Shown here piece by piece: positions 35,116-44,288 of a DNA stretch of 64,000 nt. A program made the translations under genes and the position numbers. Every line of letters starts with the position of its first letter. The stretch's first letter is position 1. Origin of the DNA: Chryseobacterium sp. 36-9 (GTDB lineage: Bacteria; Bacteroidota; Bacteroidia; Flavobacteriales; Weeksellaceae); assembly GCA_001898785.1 (NCBI GenBank), contig MKVE01000015.1:33589-97588 (forward strand), in the 5' to 3' direction. Below the pieces are notes generated by a model. That model worked only from the letters and a program-made list of their open reading frames with translations. It was not told the origin of the DNA and made no database searches.

Positions 35116-35731
35116 AATTAATTACTTTTTGAAGATTTTCCCACATTTGGTTTTTCAGCTCTTCCAGAGAAATACATTTAATTTCCGAAACCTTTTCGTA
35201 CAATTTTGCAATATCAAAATCGGCATCATCGGTTTCCAAAAATATCTTCTGAACAGGAAAATCTTCAATCAATTTTTGCAAAGATAAGTTATCTAAAGCT
35301 GCTTTTCCAAAACTGAGATAAAAGCCGGCATCCAAAAGCTCTTTTGCCGTGTTTTCTTTCTTGTTGAATCCATGAATGATTAGCGGCACTTTTGCTTTTT
35401 TGAAATGGAGAATTTGCGAAAATCTACGGACACAATGGATGATAATAGGTTTTCTAATTTCTTCTGCCCAGGTAATATGATTTTGGAACACTTCGTTTTG
35501 AAGTTTTTCATCGATTTCGATTAATCCATCCAAACCACATTCGCCTAGAGCGAGACAGTTTTTTGAAAGGGAAATTTCTTTGATTCTTTCAAAATCGGAT
35601 TTCCAGTTTTCCGTAATGTCTTTTGGATGTAGACCTGCAGAAAAATTTACGAACGGGATTTCTTCATTAAGTTCTAAGTTGTAGATCCCGGTCTTATTTT
35701 GTTTGTGATGATGAAAATCCAAAAAATCCAT
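35108..35731 (-). CDS. TatD family hydrolase
   Basis: A 207-residue metal-dependent hydrolase of the TatD type, shorter than the classical 260. Segments MDFLDFHHHKQ, FSAGLHPKDI, ALGECGLDG (metal-binding Glu), IIHCVRRFSQI and FLETDDAD match the family, with slight changes in the first His motif. TatD enzymes have 3'-5' exonuclease activity in DNA repair, but this short flavobacterial branch is not well characterised. The ATG at 35731 is preferred over a TTG six bases upstream, which lies in the -7 element. Here too the transcript may have almost no leader. Confidence 0.8.
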   Translation of the reverse strand: MDFLDFHHHKQNKTGIYNLELNEEIPFVNFSAGLHPKDITENWKSDFERIKEISLSKNCLALGECGLDGLIEIDEKLQNEVFQNHITWAEEIRKPIIIHCVRRFSQILHFKKAKVPLIIHGFNKKENTAKELLDAGFYLSFGKAALDNLSLQKLIEDFPVQKIFLETDDADFDIAKLYEKVSEIKCISLEELKNQMWENLQKVINYG

Positions 35732-35734
35732 AGT

Positions 35735-35742
35735 CAAAGATA
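35735..35742 (-). promoter_or_regulatory. -7 promoter element touching the tatD start
   Basis: On the minus strand TATCTTTG fits TAnnTTTG and ends only three bases before the ATG at 35731. No -33 TTG is seen at the standard distance, so support is partial. Confidence 0.35.
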
Positions 35743-35802
35743 TGAATTTAAGGTCTTTTTCTGAACATCGAATTGCTTGCAGCAGACCCCTTTGACTTTG
35801 CT

Positions 35803-35834
35803 CAGGATAAACTGCGGATGGATAAAGCTGCCCT
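35803..35834 (+). repeat. Fragment of composite repeat, family F
   Basis: AAACTGCGGATGG then ATAAAGCTGCCC resembles the right end of the family F element after 27517 (AAGGCGGAAATAGCTGCCC). Only this end is recognised. It lies in the tatD-tetR divergent spacer. Confidence 0.45.
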
Positions 35835-35941
35835 AATTATTATGCTGATCATAAAAAGTTAAATTTTGTTAAAATCTGTTGTCGAAACTTATTGTTAATG
35901 ATGAAAAATAGTTTAATTTTACATTAAATCTTTGGTTGCGA

Positions 35942-36571
35942 ATGAGAAAAAAATTTACTGATAAACAGACAAAAATTCTGGATGTAGCAGAAGAACTGAT
36001 TGCAAAAAAAGGCTTTGAAGGCACGTCTGTGAGAGATATTTGTTCGAAAGCGAATATCAATGTGGCTATGATTTCTTACTACTTTGGTTCTAAGGAAAAG
36101 ATGATGTCTTACCTTTATCAGTATCGTGTGCAGAGAACAAAAGAAAGCTTTTCTGAGTTTGCACAGACCATAAAGGAAGGAAAACCCGAAATGCAGATGA
36201 AAGAGATTGTGAATTATGTGATCTCTTTGCTTTTCAAATACAGCTATTTTCACGGTTTTGTGACGCAGGAGATGCGTTCTTTGGATAATGTGAAGGATGA
36301 TCTTTTGGAGTTTTACCAGACTTGTGTCGGCAGATTGGACGAGATCATCAAAAGAGGAATTGTTTCCGGTGTTTTTCATAATGCGCCAAAGTCTGAAGAT
36401 ATCCTGACAATGATTATCGGGTCGACTTTGTTTGTGATCAGGAACAAAAACTTCTATGAGATGTATGTTCCTGCAAACAACGATGCGCAATATATGAAAG
36501 AAGCTGAGCAGAAACTGAAGAACAGCACTTTGCTAAGTGTATTTGCTTTGTTGGATTATGACGCGGATTAG
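35942..36571 (+). CDS. TetR/AcrR family transcriptional regulator
   Basis: A 209-residue regulator. The DNA-binding helix-turn-helix covers about 7-55 (ILDVAEELIAKKGFEGTSVRDICSKANINVAMISYYFGSKEKMMSYLY), a textbook TetR N-terminus; the C-terminal helical domain has no recognisable ligand motif. I start at the ATG at 35942 rather than the TTG six bases earlier. Its stop codon overlaps that of the convergent serine hydrolase gene by 4 bp. No adjacent operator could be defined. Confidence 0.93.
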   Translation: MRKKFTDKQTKILDVAEELIAKKGFEGTSVRDICSKANINVAMISYYFGSKEKMMSYLYQYRVQRTKESFSEFAQTIKEGKPEMQMKEIVNYVISLLFKYSYFHGFVTQEMRSLDNVKDDLLEFYQTCVGRLDEIIKRGIVSGVFHNAPKSEDILTMIIGSTLFVIRNKNFYEMYVPANNDAQYMKEAEQKLKNSTLLSVFALLDYDAD

Positions 36572-37710
36572 TTTTTCTCAAACTTCAGGGCTTCGTTAAT
36601 ATAAAATTCGATTTCTTTTGGTCTGTTTTTGAAGTCTTTTTCCGGGGATTCTTCGTTGCCTAATCTCACAATAATCATATCATATTCCGGGACTATAATA
36701 ACGTATTGACCATTGAGTCCATGCATATAATAATGGTGGATTTTTGTGTCATAATTAATACGAAGGCCTAAACCATAAGTTCCATTGGAATGTTCAGTCG
36801 GCGTTATCATTTGGTCAACAAAATTTTCGTTGATTAACGGGATATTTTCAAATTTCCCTTTATTCAATAGTAAATATCCAATCTTTGCAAAATCTCTTGC
36901 ATTGGAATGGATACAGCAAAACGATTTTTCTATCCCAAGATCATCCGTTGTCCATTTCGCATTTTGTTCCATCCCGAGAGGTTTCCACAGTTTTGCAGAT
37001 GCATAAAAAGACAAAGGCATTTGCACAGCTCTACCAACAGCAAAACCTAAAAGTTGGGGAGCAATTGACTGATATTCGAATTGTTCTCCAGGATTTTGTT
37101 TGAATTTGCTTTTGAAAATAATATCGGAAAGGGAAAATCCATAGTATAATTCTGCATTTTGAGAGAGTGGATTTTTGTAATCATTCTTCCAGTCCAATCC
37201 TGTCTCCATTGAGGCAAGATTCGCTAAGGTTAGATTTTTCCCAAATTTGTCATTTGAAAATTCCTGATAGAATGTAGAAAATGGTTGATTAATGCTTTCT
37301 ATTCTTCCGTCGTCAATGGCTTTTCCTAATAGCAGCGTTGTTATGGTGTTGGCCATCGAAAATGAATTGCCCGGAGTAGCTTTACTATAATTCTCCCAAT
37401 AATGTTCCTGCAGAATTTTTCCGTGCTGAATGATTAAAAAAGAAACTGATTTTGTTTCCTTAAGATGCTTTTCCAGTTCCGGAGATAATGCCGTTTTGTT
37501 ATAATTAATATCGAGTGGCCAGGGTTTTGGGTTTCCTCTTGAAATAGTTTTCGATGGGAAGTCTGTTCCGTCATTTAACGTTGGTCCGGTTTCACCTCTT
37601 AGATAAGTCAATCTTATTCCACGGAAAAGATAATTGTAGCCGGTGATATATACCGTTAAAATAATTCCGGCAATCATCAATAGAACTATATTCAGAATTT
37701 TCTTCGCCAT
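36568..37710 (-). CDS. Beta-lactamase-family serine hydrolase with altered SxxK motif
   Basis: A 380-residue class C beta-lactamase-like serine hydrolase anchored by an N-terminal membrane helix (about 4-24). The domain features GNSFSMANTITTLLLGKAIDDGRI, GEQFEYQSIAPQLLGFAV and HGLNGQYVIIVPEYDMIIVRLG are easily seen. The usual catalytic SxxK at the helix start reads Ser118-Met-Ala-Asn121 (codon AAC), so the conserved Lys is missing. Activity may be lost or use another base. The gene converges with the TetR gene and overlaps it by 4 bp. The substrate is unknown. Confidence 0.85.
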   Translation of the reverse strand: MAKKILNIVLLMIAGIILTVYITGYNYLFRGIRLTYLRGETGPTLNDGTDFPSKTISRGNPKPWPLDINYNKTALSPELEKHLKETKSVSFLIIQHGKILQEHYWENYSKATPGNSFSMANTITTLLLGKAIDDGRIESINQPFSTFYQEFSNDKFGKNLTLANLASMETGLDWKNDYKNPLSQNAELYYGFSLSDIIFKSKFKQNPGEQFEYQSIAPQLLGFAVGRAVQMPLSFYASAKLWKPLGMEQNAKWTTDDLGIEKSFCCIHSNARDFAKIGYLLLNKGKFENIPLINENFVDQMITPTEHSNGTYGLGLRINYDTKIHHYYMHGLNGQYVIIVPEYDMIIVRLGNEESPEKDFKNRPKEIEFYINEALKFEKN

Positions 37711-37756
37711 TCAGAGAGATTTATTTGTAAAAATATTTATTTTAATCAAATATTGA

Positions 37757-37764
37757 TAATTTTG
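37757..37764 (+). promoter_or_regulatory. -7 promoter element of the DUF445 gene
   Basis: TAATTTTG fits TAnnTTTG, 30 nt before the ATG at 37794. Confidence 0.45.
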
Positions 37765-37793
37765 TTTGGAATGATTTTCGATTTTCCTGATTT

Positions 37794-39035
37794 ATGAATG
37801 ATGAATTGAAAAAACAGCAGCTCAAACGGTATAAAACCCTCGCCACAGGATTGTTTATTCTGATGGCCGTTACTTTTGTATCGATGACGATTTTACAAAA
37901 AGGAAATCATTCACATTGGATTGGCTATATCAGAGCATTTTCCGAAGCGGCGATGGTTGGTGCTTTGGCGGATTGGTTTGCTGTGACTGCGCTTTTCAAT
38001 TATCCATTAGGACTTAAAATTCCACACACCAACCTCATCGAAAATTCTAAAGAAAAAATTGGCGATAATCTTGGGAACTTTGTGGTGGATAATTTTCTTT
38101 CTCCTCAAAATATCCGTCCTTACATTCAAAAACTAAAAGTTTCGGTTTATGTTGGTGATTGGCTTTCTAAGGATAAAAATCAGAATCTTTTGATTAATGA
38201 ACTGTCATCAATTCTTAAAGATATTATTAATAAACTCGATGATGAATCTGTTGTGAATTTTATTTCAAATAAAGCTGAGGAAATGACAGATTCTATCCAG
38301 TTAAATTCGGTCATCGGAAACGGAATCGAATATCTTCTCAATAAAAATGATCATCAAAAAATCATTACCAACCTAAGTTCTCAAATCAAAAAGTATATTC
38401 TCGAAAATCAACAAATGATCTCTGAAAGAGTAGGAAAGGAGAGTTTCTTTTTGATTCCCAAATCTGTGGATAATAAAATTGCCGAAAAAATTACAAAAGG
38501 TTTAAGCGATTATTTCCTTGAAGTTGAAGAAAATCTTAATCATCCATTACGAGCGGAAATTACCAACAAAATCCTGGATTTTTCAAAAGAACTGAAAGAA
38601 GAATCTAAGTGGAAAACGGAGTTTGATTCGATCAAAACGGATTTTCTACAAAGTGATAAGATCAAACAATACGCATCCGATATTTGGCAATCCTTAAAAT
38701 TATCATTGATGAAAGAATTGTCTGAAGAAGATTCTAAACTAAAATCTTATGTCAAAAAAAATATTGATGAATTTGTTTCTAACCTTCAAAATGATGAAAA
38801 TTTCCAAAACCGAATTGACAATTGGGTTAGATTGACAGCCTATAAATATATTCTGAAAAACACTCAGAATTTTGGCGAACTCATCAGCACAACTGTCGGA
38901 AATTGGGAAGGCAAAGAGCTCAGTCGAAAACTGGAATTAGAAGTTGGAAAAGATTTGCAATTTATAAGAATCAACGGAACAATCGTTGGTGGCTTGGTTG
39001 GTTTGCTGATTTACACGATTGCGAATTTTATTTAA
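37794..39035 (+). CDS. DUF445 membrane protein
   Basis: A 413-residue protein of the DUF445 (YjiN-like) family. Membrane segments lie near 15-32 and at the very C-terminus (GLVGLLIYTIANF), enclosing a long charged helical region. Family markers are AFSEAAMVGALADWFAVTALFNYPLGLKIPHTNLI (about 42-77), IGDNLGNFVVDNFL and the C-terminal IRINGTIVGGLVG. The function is unknown. A palindromic repeat and a terminator follow. Confidence 0.88.
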   Translation: MNDELKKQQLKRYKTLATGLFILMAVTFVSMTILQKGNHSHWIGYIRAFSEAAMVGALADWFAVTALFNYPLGLKIPHTNLIENSKEKIGDNLGNFVVDNFLSPQNIRPYIQKLKVSVYVGDWLSKDKNQNLLINELSSILKDIINKLDDESVVNFISNKAEEMTDSIQLNSVIGNGIEYLLNKNDHQKIITNLSSQIKKYILENQQMISERVGKESFFLIPKSVDNKIAEKITKGLSDYFLEVEENLNHPLRAEITNKILDFSKELKEESKWKTEFDSIKTDFLQSDKIKQYASDIWQSLKLSLMKELSEEDSKLKSYVKKNIDEFVSNLQNDENFQNRIDNWVRLTAYKYILKNTQNFGELISTTVGNWEGKELSRKLELEVGKDLQFIRINGTIVGGLVGLLIYTIANFI

Positions 39036-39047
39036 TGAATAAATTAT

Positions 39048-39117
39048 AAAAGTCACAAAAGAATCATCTTAATGATAAACTTAGTTATATAAAATCAAAA
39101 AAACTCTTGTGACTTTT
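39048..39117. repeat. Palindromic intergenic repeat, family E copy 2
   Basis: The arm 39048-39062 (AAAAGTCACAAAAGA) pairs with 39105-39117 (TCTTGTGACTTTT) around a long AT-rich loop. The flanks (TTTTGTGGTTCAA) match those of the palindrome at 22472-22522. As there, it lies between convergent genes. Confidence 0.65.
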
Positions 39118-39127
39118 GTGGTTCAAA

Positions 39128-39152
39128 AAAGCCTCCAATTTTTGGAGGCTTT
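39128..39152. terminator. Bidirectional terminator between DUF445 and DUF6909 genes
   Basis: AAAGCCTCCAA (39128-39138) pairs with TTGGAGGCTTT (39142-39152) around a 3-nt TTT loop, with an A run on one side and TCTATTTTTATTT on the other. Confidence 0.88.
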
Positions 39153-39158
39153 CTATTT

Positions 39159-40826
39159 TTATTTCTTCTCAAGAATTTTCTCGATGATTTTATGAGTAAT
39201 CATATAAGTTGGTTTTACACCTGTGAGTCCAAGTCCGCCGGAAGATAATGTACTTCCTGTTTCCAATGGATTATCCGATGCATAATAAGCATACATTACA
39301 AACAGATCCGGAGAAATGTGATGACGGATTTTGCTCGCCACCTGAATCGCTTTTTGATAATGTGCGCCTTCCATTTCCAGACCGATGGCTTTCCAGGACG
39401 TTGTCATAAAGTAAGATAAAATGTCTTTGTTCTGAAGCGATGTTCCCAAAACAGTGATCATCGGTCCTTCGAAAGATTTGATCTCATCATCTACAAAATC
39501 AGTTGCCTTTAGAGCATTTTCGAAAACATAATTATCAGCAGTACCTTCGAAGATATGAGAAGTCGGGATCATAATATCGCCTTTTCCTCCGGTTAAGATT
39601 CCGGCTTTACCCATTATCGAAACCGATTTCACTTTCATCATATAGACTTCGCCTTTCACTTCATAAGGTCTTAGTAATTCGTCCATTACCTCAAAAGCCT
39701 GTTCTCCAAAAGCGTAATCAAAAACCAGGATCACATCGTCACCTTTATATTTTTGATTGGCGAAAACGGTATTCTTAAGTTCAGTTTTAGCAAGATCGAT
39801 GATTTGAACATCAATGTTGCTTCCGCTATTGTCATCAATATAGATCATTCCTTCTTTCAGAGCGTGATCAAGCACTTTTTCCTGAAGTTCTTTTTTGTTA
39901 CTGATGTCAGCAAATAATTTATAATCAACCTCTTTTGTTCCTTTTTTATTAAGAGCATCATTGGCAAAAACCATATTTTTCACAGAGTGCATATTGGCAC
40001 TGATGATGTGAAGCGGTCTCATATGAAGATTGTTTTCCACCAAAACCTGTTTGATCTTATTGGCCCATTTTTCCCCGAAAAGGTGATGTCCGACTCTTTC
40101 CTGAAGAATGGCTGAGAAATAGATTTCTCTCTCTCTTAATTCTTTCCAGTCTTCCAGGCTAATCTGACCGAGCCAGTAAATAATCTTGAACAAGCGGTCG
40201 GGATTTTTATCATCTCCAAAGTTGTTATAAGCATTAAGTGTTTCATCAAAAGTTCGTCCTAAGAAGGAAGAAAGATGAATCAATGCAACTTCTTTTTCTT
40301 TTCTGCTGTATTTTTTCTCGCCTTTAGCAACTTCTTCGATGATTTTCCAGATGCGTTTCGGGCGACCTTCGTTATCCAGATCGAAACCGATGTTTCTGAT
40401 TTTGTCTGCTTCCAGATAAAGGAACGTTAAGTGAGTCAGGATGTCATAAATTTCAGAGCGACCCAAAAGAACTTCGATGTTCATCTGGTGTTCATCTATT
40501 CTGTAGCAATTTCTGCGTCTTTTCTTCGGAACGATTGGTTCAAAACTTCCTTTATCGAAGCCTTCGTCGGAAGTTAAATGGATAAAAGAACATTCTTCGA
40601 TACCTTCCGGAAGACGATCAAGAACATAAAGCAAACCGTCTAGTTCTATCTTATTAGGAACGCTCATACTTCCGTAGATCTCCGGATTGATAATCATTAA
40701 TAATTTTCTTAATGATTCACCCGACACTCCAGATGGTTTGAAAAATCCTCTATAGAATAAGTGTCTCATAGAGACATATAATCTTTCGATAGCTTCTGTG
40801 GTTTCTCTTGCTCTTGAATTTGCCAT
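39159..40826 (-). CDS. DUF6909 family protein with nucleoside-phosphorylase-like C-terminal half
   Basis: A 555-residue cytoplasmic protein that I match to DUF6909 of Bacteroidota. The first 300 residues are helical with no known motif. From about 365 the sequence reads DVILVFDYAFGEQAFEVMDELL, SIMGKAGILTGGKGDIMIPTSHIFEGT, ITVLGTSLQNKDIL and AIGLEMEGAHYQKAI. The last segment resembles the Met-Glu-Gly nucleoside-binding motif of the PNP/MTAN phosphorylase superfamily, and the Gly-Asp-Ile-Met-Ile-Pro segment is also typical of it. An AMP-nucleosidase-like activity is possible but inferred. It has its own good promoter and terminator. Confidence 0.75.
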   Translation of the reverse strand: MANSRARETTEAIERLYVSMRHLFYRGFFKPSGVSGESLRKLLMIINPEIYGSMSVPNKIELDGLLYVLDRLPEGIEECSFIHLTSDEGFDKGSFEPIVPKKRRRNCYRIDEHQMNIEVLLGRSEIYDILTHLTFLYLEADKIRNIGFDLDNEGRPKRIWKIIEEVAKGEKKYSRKEKEVALIHLSSFLGRTFDETLNAYNNFGDDKNPDRLFKIIYWLGQISLEDWKELREREIYFSAILQERVGHHLFGEKWANKIKQVLVENNLHMRPLHIISANMHSVKNMVFANDALNKKGTKEVDYKLFADISNKKELQEKVLDHALKEGMIYIDDNSGSNIDVQIIDLAKTELKNTVFANQKYKGDDVILVFDYAFGEQAFEVMDELLRPYEVKGEVYMMKVKSVSIMGKAGILTGGKGDIMIPTSHIFEGTADNYVFENALKATDFVDDEIKSFEGPMITVLGTSLQNKDILSYFMTTSWKAIGLEMEGAHYQKAIQVASKIRHHISPDLFVMYAYYASDNPLETGSTLSSGGLGLTGVKPTYMITHKIIEKILEKK

Positions 40827-40851
40827 ATATTAAAATTTTTGTAAAAGTCTG

Positions 40852-40880
40852 CAAAGTTATGAAAATTTATTTAAATCAAA
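40852..40880 (-). promoter_or_regulatory. Promoter of the DUF6909 gene
   Basis: On the minus strand TAACTTTG (40852-40859) with TTTG 17 nt upstream (40877-40880) fits the Bacteroidota promoter. The ATG is at 40826. The rest of the 356-nt spacer 40827-41182 is AT-rich and holds only this promoter and that of glnN; no gene is seen in it. Confidence 0.68.
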
Positions 40881-41150
40881 ATCAAATGTTTAAATATTTG
40901 ATTTTGAGATTGTTATTGTCTTTTATTGATTGTTATTGCTTTCTTGACAACAGTTTTTAAAGTTAAACTTTCCTGTCTATATTCTAAAATAAATTTTTAT
41001 TCATGTTTTGATAATAAAAACTAAACATTCTTTTCTCTTTAACTTGTGTTGATGTTGTGAAATCAAGGGGTTGTTGTTAGTTAAAATTTATTTTATTTGA
41101 AAGTGTCTATAAATTTTAAGGGGTAAACTAATTTCGAATTATATTTTTTG

Positions 41151-41158
41151 TAAATTTG
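41151..41158 (+). promoter_or_regulatory. -7 promoter element of glnN
   Basis: TAAATTTG fits TAnnTTTG, 24 nt before the glnN ATG. No clear TTG at -33. Confidence 0.5.
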
Positions 41159-41182
41159 CCTCGTTTAAAATAACACACTTTT

Positions 41183-43381
41183 ATGTCAACATTAAGATTT
41201 AAAGCCTTAGCCGAGCTTCCTTTCAGAAATTACAGAAAAGATAATTTCATAGAAGTTCCTGCAAAACTGTCTGAATTGTTTTGTCAAAACGTATTCTCAG
41301 AAGAAACAATGAGAGAATATCTGACTAAAGAAGCGTTTCAATCTATTTTGGACGCCATTAAAAAAGGAACAAAAATCCAGAGACACATTGCAGACCAGGT
41401 AGCTGTTGCGATGAAGGATTGGGCTATGTCAAAAGGCGTTACTCACTACACGCACTGGTTTCAACCGTTAACAGGTGCAACTGCTGAGAAGCACGATTCT
41501 TTCTTTACACCTATAGAGGGTGGAAGAGCTATCGAGAGATTCAGTGGCGGAATGTTGATTCAACAGGAGCCGGATGCTTCTTCTTTCCCGAATGGTGGAA
41601 TCAGAAATACATTCGAAGCGAGAGGGTATACCGCTTGGGATCCGACTTCTCCGGCTTTTATTATGGGAACTACACTTTGTATTCCTTCGATTTTCATTTC
41701 TTACACTGGTGAGACTTTAGATTATAAGGCGCCATTATTAAGAGCTCTGAATGCGGTTGATGAGGCGGCGACAGATGTTTGTAAATCTTACTTCGATAAA
41801 AACGTAACAAAAGTTTCTCCGACACTGGGTTGGGAACAGGAATATTTCCTGGTAGATACAGCTTTGTATCAATCAAGACCGGATTTGGTTTTGACAGGAA
41901 AAACTTTACTTGGACATTCTCCGGCGAAAGGACAACAGCTTGATGATCATTATTTCGGTTCGATTCCTACAAGAGTAATGAACTATATGAAGGAATTGGA
42001 AATCGAATGTATGAAGTTGGGAATTCCTGTAACAACGCGCCACAATGAGGTTGCTCCAAATCAATTTGAATTGGCGCCAATGTTTGAAGAAGCAAATGTT
42101 GCTGTTGATCACAATTCATTATTAATGGATATTATGGCGAGAATTGCTCACAAGCATCACTTCCATATTTTATTTCACGAAAAACCATTTGCCGGTGTCA
42201 ACGGAAGTGGAAAACATAACAACTGGTCTTTGGGAACTGACACAGGCGAAAACCTTTTGAGTCCGGGTAAAAATCCGAAGAAAAACCTTCAGTTCCTGAC
42301 GTTCTTTGTGAATACTTTGAAAGCGGTCCACGATTATGCAGATTTGTTGAGAGCATCTATTGCATCTGCGAGCAACGACCACAGATTGGGAGCTAACGAA
42401 GCGCCGCCGGCAATCATTTCTGCTTTCATTGGAAGCCAGTTGTTCGGTGTTTTGGAAGAATTGGAAAAAGTGACGGACGGAAAATTATCTCCGGAAGAGA
42501 AAACAGAATTAAAACTAAATGTTGTAGGAAAAATCCCTGAAATTCTTTTAGATAATACTGACAGAAACAGAACATCTCCATTTGCATTCACAGGAAACAA
42601 ATTCGAAATCAGAGCGGTTGGTTCTTCTGCAAACTGTGCGGAAGTAATGACTGTAATGAACGTAATTGCGGCTAAACAATTGAAAACTTTCAAGGCTGAA
42701 GTGGATGCTTTAATTGAAACTGGTCTTAAGAAGGATGAAGCCATTTTCAATGTATTAAGAGAATACATCAAGCAATCTAAGAGCATTATGTTCGAAGGTG
42801 ACGGTTATTCAGACGATTGGGCAAAAGAAGCTAAGAAAAGAGGTCTTAACAATTTGAAAACAACTCCGGAAGCTCTTAAAATGGAATTGGATAAAAAATT
42901 TGTTGAGCTTTATGAAGAGTTAGGAATTTACTCACACCGTGAGTTCGAAGCCAGAAACGAAATCAAGCTGGAAAAATATTCAACAGTCATTGATATCGAA
43001 GCCAGAGTTTTGGCAGATATCGCAAGAAACCACATCATTCCTGCAGCGCTTAATTATCAAAACAGATTAATTGAGAACGTTAAAGGGTTGAAAGAGATTT
43101 TCAGCGAGAAAGAATTCAAGACTTTGGCAAAAGAACAATTGAGTTTGATTTCTGATATTTCCGGTAATGTTTCTCAGATCAAAGTTGGTGTTGACAATCT
43201 TTTGGCAGCGAAAGAAAAGGCTAAAAATACATCAGGAAGTCAAAAACAAGCAGAGGAATACTGTAACAAAGTTAAGCCTCTTTTTGATAACATCAGAGAG
43301 GCATCAGATGCTTTGGAAATGATGGTAGACGATGAGCTGTGGCCGATGACAAAATATAGAGAATTACTCTTCACTAGATAA
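41183..43381 (+). CDS. glnN: Glutamine synthetase type III
   Basis: Joins ammonia to glutamate with ATP, giving glutamine. At 732 residues this is the large type III (GlnN) enzyme common in Bacteroidota. Landmarks are the N-terminal MKDWAMSKGVTHYTHWFQPLTG (about 72-93), the active-site region LGWEQEYFLVD, TRHNEVAPNQFELAP, and GVNGSGKHNNWSLGTDTGENL with catalytic-site His, followed by DRNRTSPFAFTGNKFEIRAVGSSAN and a long helical C-terminus. It stands as a single transcription unit with a strong terminator after it. Confidence 0.97.
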   Translation: MSTLRFKALAELPFRNYRKDNFIEVPAKLSELFCQNVFSEETMREYLTKEAFQSILDAIKKGTKIQRHIADQVAVAMKDWAMSKGVTHYTHWFQPLTGATAEKHDSFFTPIEGGRAIERFSGGMLIQQEPDASSFPNGGIRNTFEARGYTAWDPTSPAFIMGTTLCIPSIFISYTGETLDYKAPLLRALNAVDEAATDVCKSYFDKNVTKVSPTLGWEQEYFLVDTALYQSRPDLVLTGKTLLGHSPAKGQQLDDHYFGSIPTRVMNYMKELEIECMKLGIPVTTRHNEVAPNQFELAPMFEEANVAVDHNSLLMDIMARIAHKHHFHILFHEKPFAGVNGSGKHNNWSLGTDTGENLLSPGKNPKKNLQFLTFFVNTLKAVHDYADLLRASIASASNDHRLGANEAPPAIISAFIGSQLFGVLEELEKVTDGKLSPEEKTELKLNVVGKIPEILLDNTDRNRTSPFAFTGNKFEIRAVGSSANCAEVMTVMNVIAAKQLKTFKAEVDALIETGLKKDEAIFNVLREYIKQSKSIMFEGDGYSDDWAKEAKKRGLNNLKTTPEALKMELDKKFVELYEELGIYSHREFEARNEIKLEKYSTVIDIEARVLADIARNHIIPAALNYQNRLIENVKGLKEIFSEKEFKTLAKEQLSLISDISGNVSQIKVGVDNLLAAKEKAKNTSGSQKQAEEYCNKVKPLFDNIREASDALEMMVDDELWPMTKYRELLFTR

Positions 43382-43419
43382 ATATCTACAAAAACGTTAA
43401 AGAATCTTAACTAAAAATA

Positions 43420-43453
43420 AAACCGCAAAGTCTAAATAAAGGCTTTGCGGTTT
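43420..43453 (+). terminator. Terminator after glnN
   Basis: AAACCGCAAAG (43420-43430) and CTTTGCGGTTT (43443-43453) form an 11-bp stem followed by G and nine T. Confidence 0.93.
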
Positions 43454-43517
43454 GTTTTTTTTTAACATTCTTAAAAAGACTGTTAAATTATGTTAAACTC
43501 AAGAACGCTCAAATTGA

Positions 43518-43553
43518 TTTGAAATGTCCTTTAATGAGTATTGGCTATTTTTG
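43518..43553 (+). promoter_or_regulatory. Promoter of the NlpC/P60 gene
   Basis: TATTTTTG (43546-43553) fits TAnnTTTG; a TTTG lies at 43518-43521, a 24-nt spacing, slightly long. The ATG at 43606 follows after a 50-nt leader. Confidence 0.5.
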
Positions 43554-43605
43554 CTATGCAATCACAAAAAACCAACTCAAGTTTAACACAAATAATTAAA
43601 TATAT

Positions 43606-44268
43606 ATGAAGAAAAGAGTTCTAGTTTATATCTTATTTGTGACCACGTTTTTTTCGCTTCAGTCTTGCGTTTCTAACTATGTGGTTTCTAACAATCAAAC
43701 ATACAAAACTGATGCCAAGTTTGCATCATTGGATGTAAACGTAAAACCCGTAACAAACAAATCAAACAACAAAGGACAACAAGTTTTAGCATCTATTGCT
43801 AATACCAATGAGGTTATCAAAAGATCTGCGATAGAAAATGCGATCAAATACAGCAACACCATTGACAATATCTTATCTGAAGCTGAAAGTTATCTAGGAA
43901 CTCCATACAGATTCGGGGGAACTTCCAGAAGCGGAATAGATTGCTCGGCATTCGTGTTATCAGTATTTGGCGCAGCAGCAGGTATGAACTTGCCAAGAGT
44001 TGCAGCTCAACAATCTCAAGAAGGAGATTCTGTAGAAAAAACAGAACTTCAGAAAGGAGATCTGGTGTTTTTCTCACACAGAGGTAGCAGAATTTCTCAT
44101 GTGGGAATCGTGGAAGAGGTAACGCCGGAAGGTGAGGTGAAGTTCATTCACGCAGCAACGTCCAAAGGTGTAATGGTTTCTTCTCTGGATGACAGCTATT
44201 GGGGACCAAAATTCAAATTCGCTAAGCGAATCGTTAAAGAGAACACATTAAGTGCATTAAATAATTAG
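43606..44268 (+). CDS. C40 family (NlpC/P60) peptidoglycan hydrolase lipoprotein
   Basis: A 220-residue lipoprotein that likely cuts peptide bonds in peptidoglycan stems from the periplasmic side. The signal MKKRVLVYILFVTTFFSLQSC gives lipidated Cys21. The NlpC/P60 domain begins near 90 (YLGTPYRFGGTSRSGIDCSAFV) with the catalytic Cys113, His165 in RISHVGIV and third residue His182 in FIHAA. Residues 22-85 are a spacer without known domain. Confidence 0.93.
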   Translation: MKKRVLVYILFVTTFFSLQSCVSNYVVSNNQTYKTDAKFASLDVNVKPVTNKSNNKGQQVLASIANTNEVIKRSAIENAIKYSNTIDNILSEAESYLGTPYRFGGTSRSGIDCSAFVLSVFGAAAGMNLPRVAAQQSQEGDSVEKTELQKGDLVFFSHRGSRISHVGIVEEVTPEGEVKFIHAATSKGVMVSSLDDSYWGPKFKFAKRIVKENTLSALNN

Positions 44269-44288
44269 AGAGACTGAAAAATATTCAG

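Noticed and set aside
40827..41182. Regulatory RNA or small gene in the long glnN upstream region
   Set aside because: No stable hairpin or convincing short frame was found beyond the two promoters.
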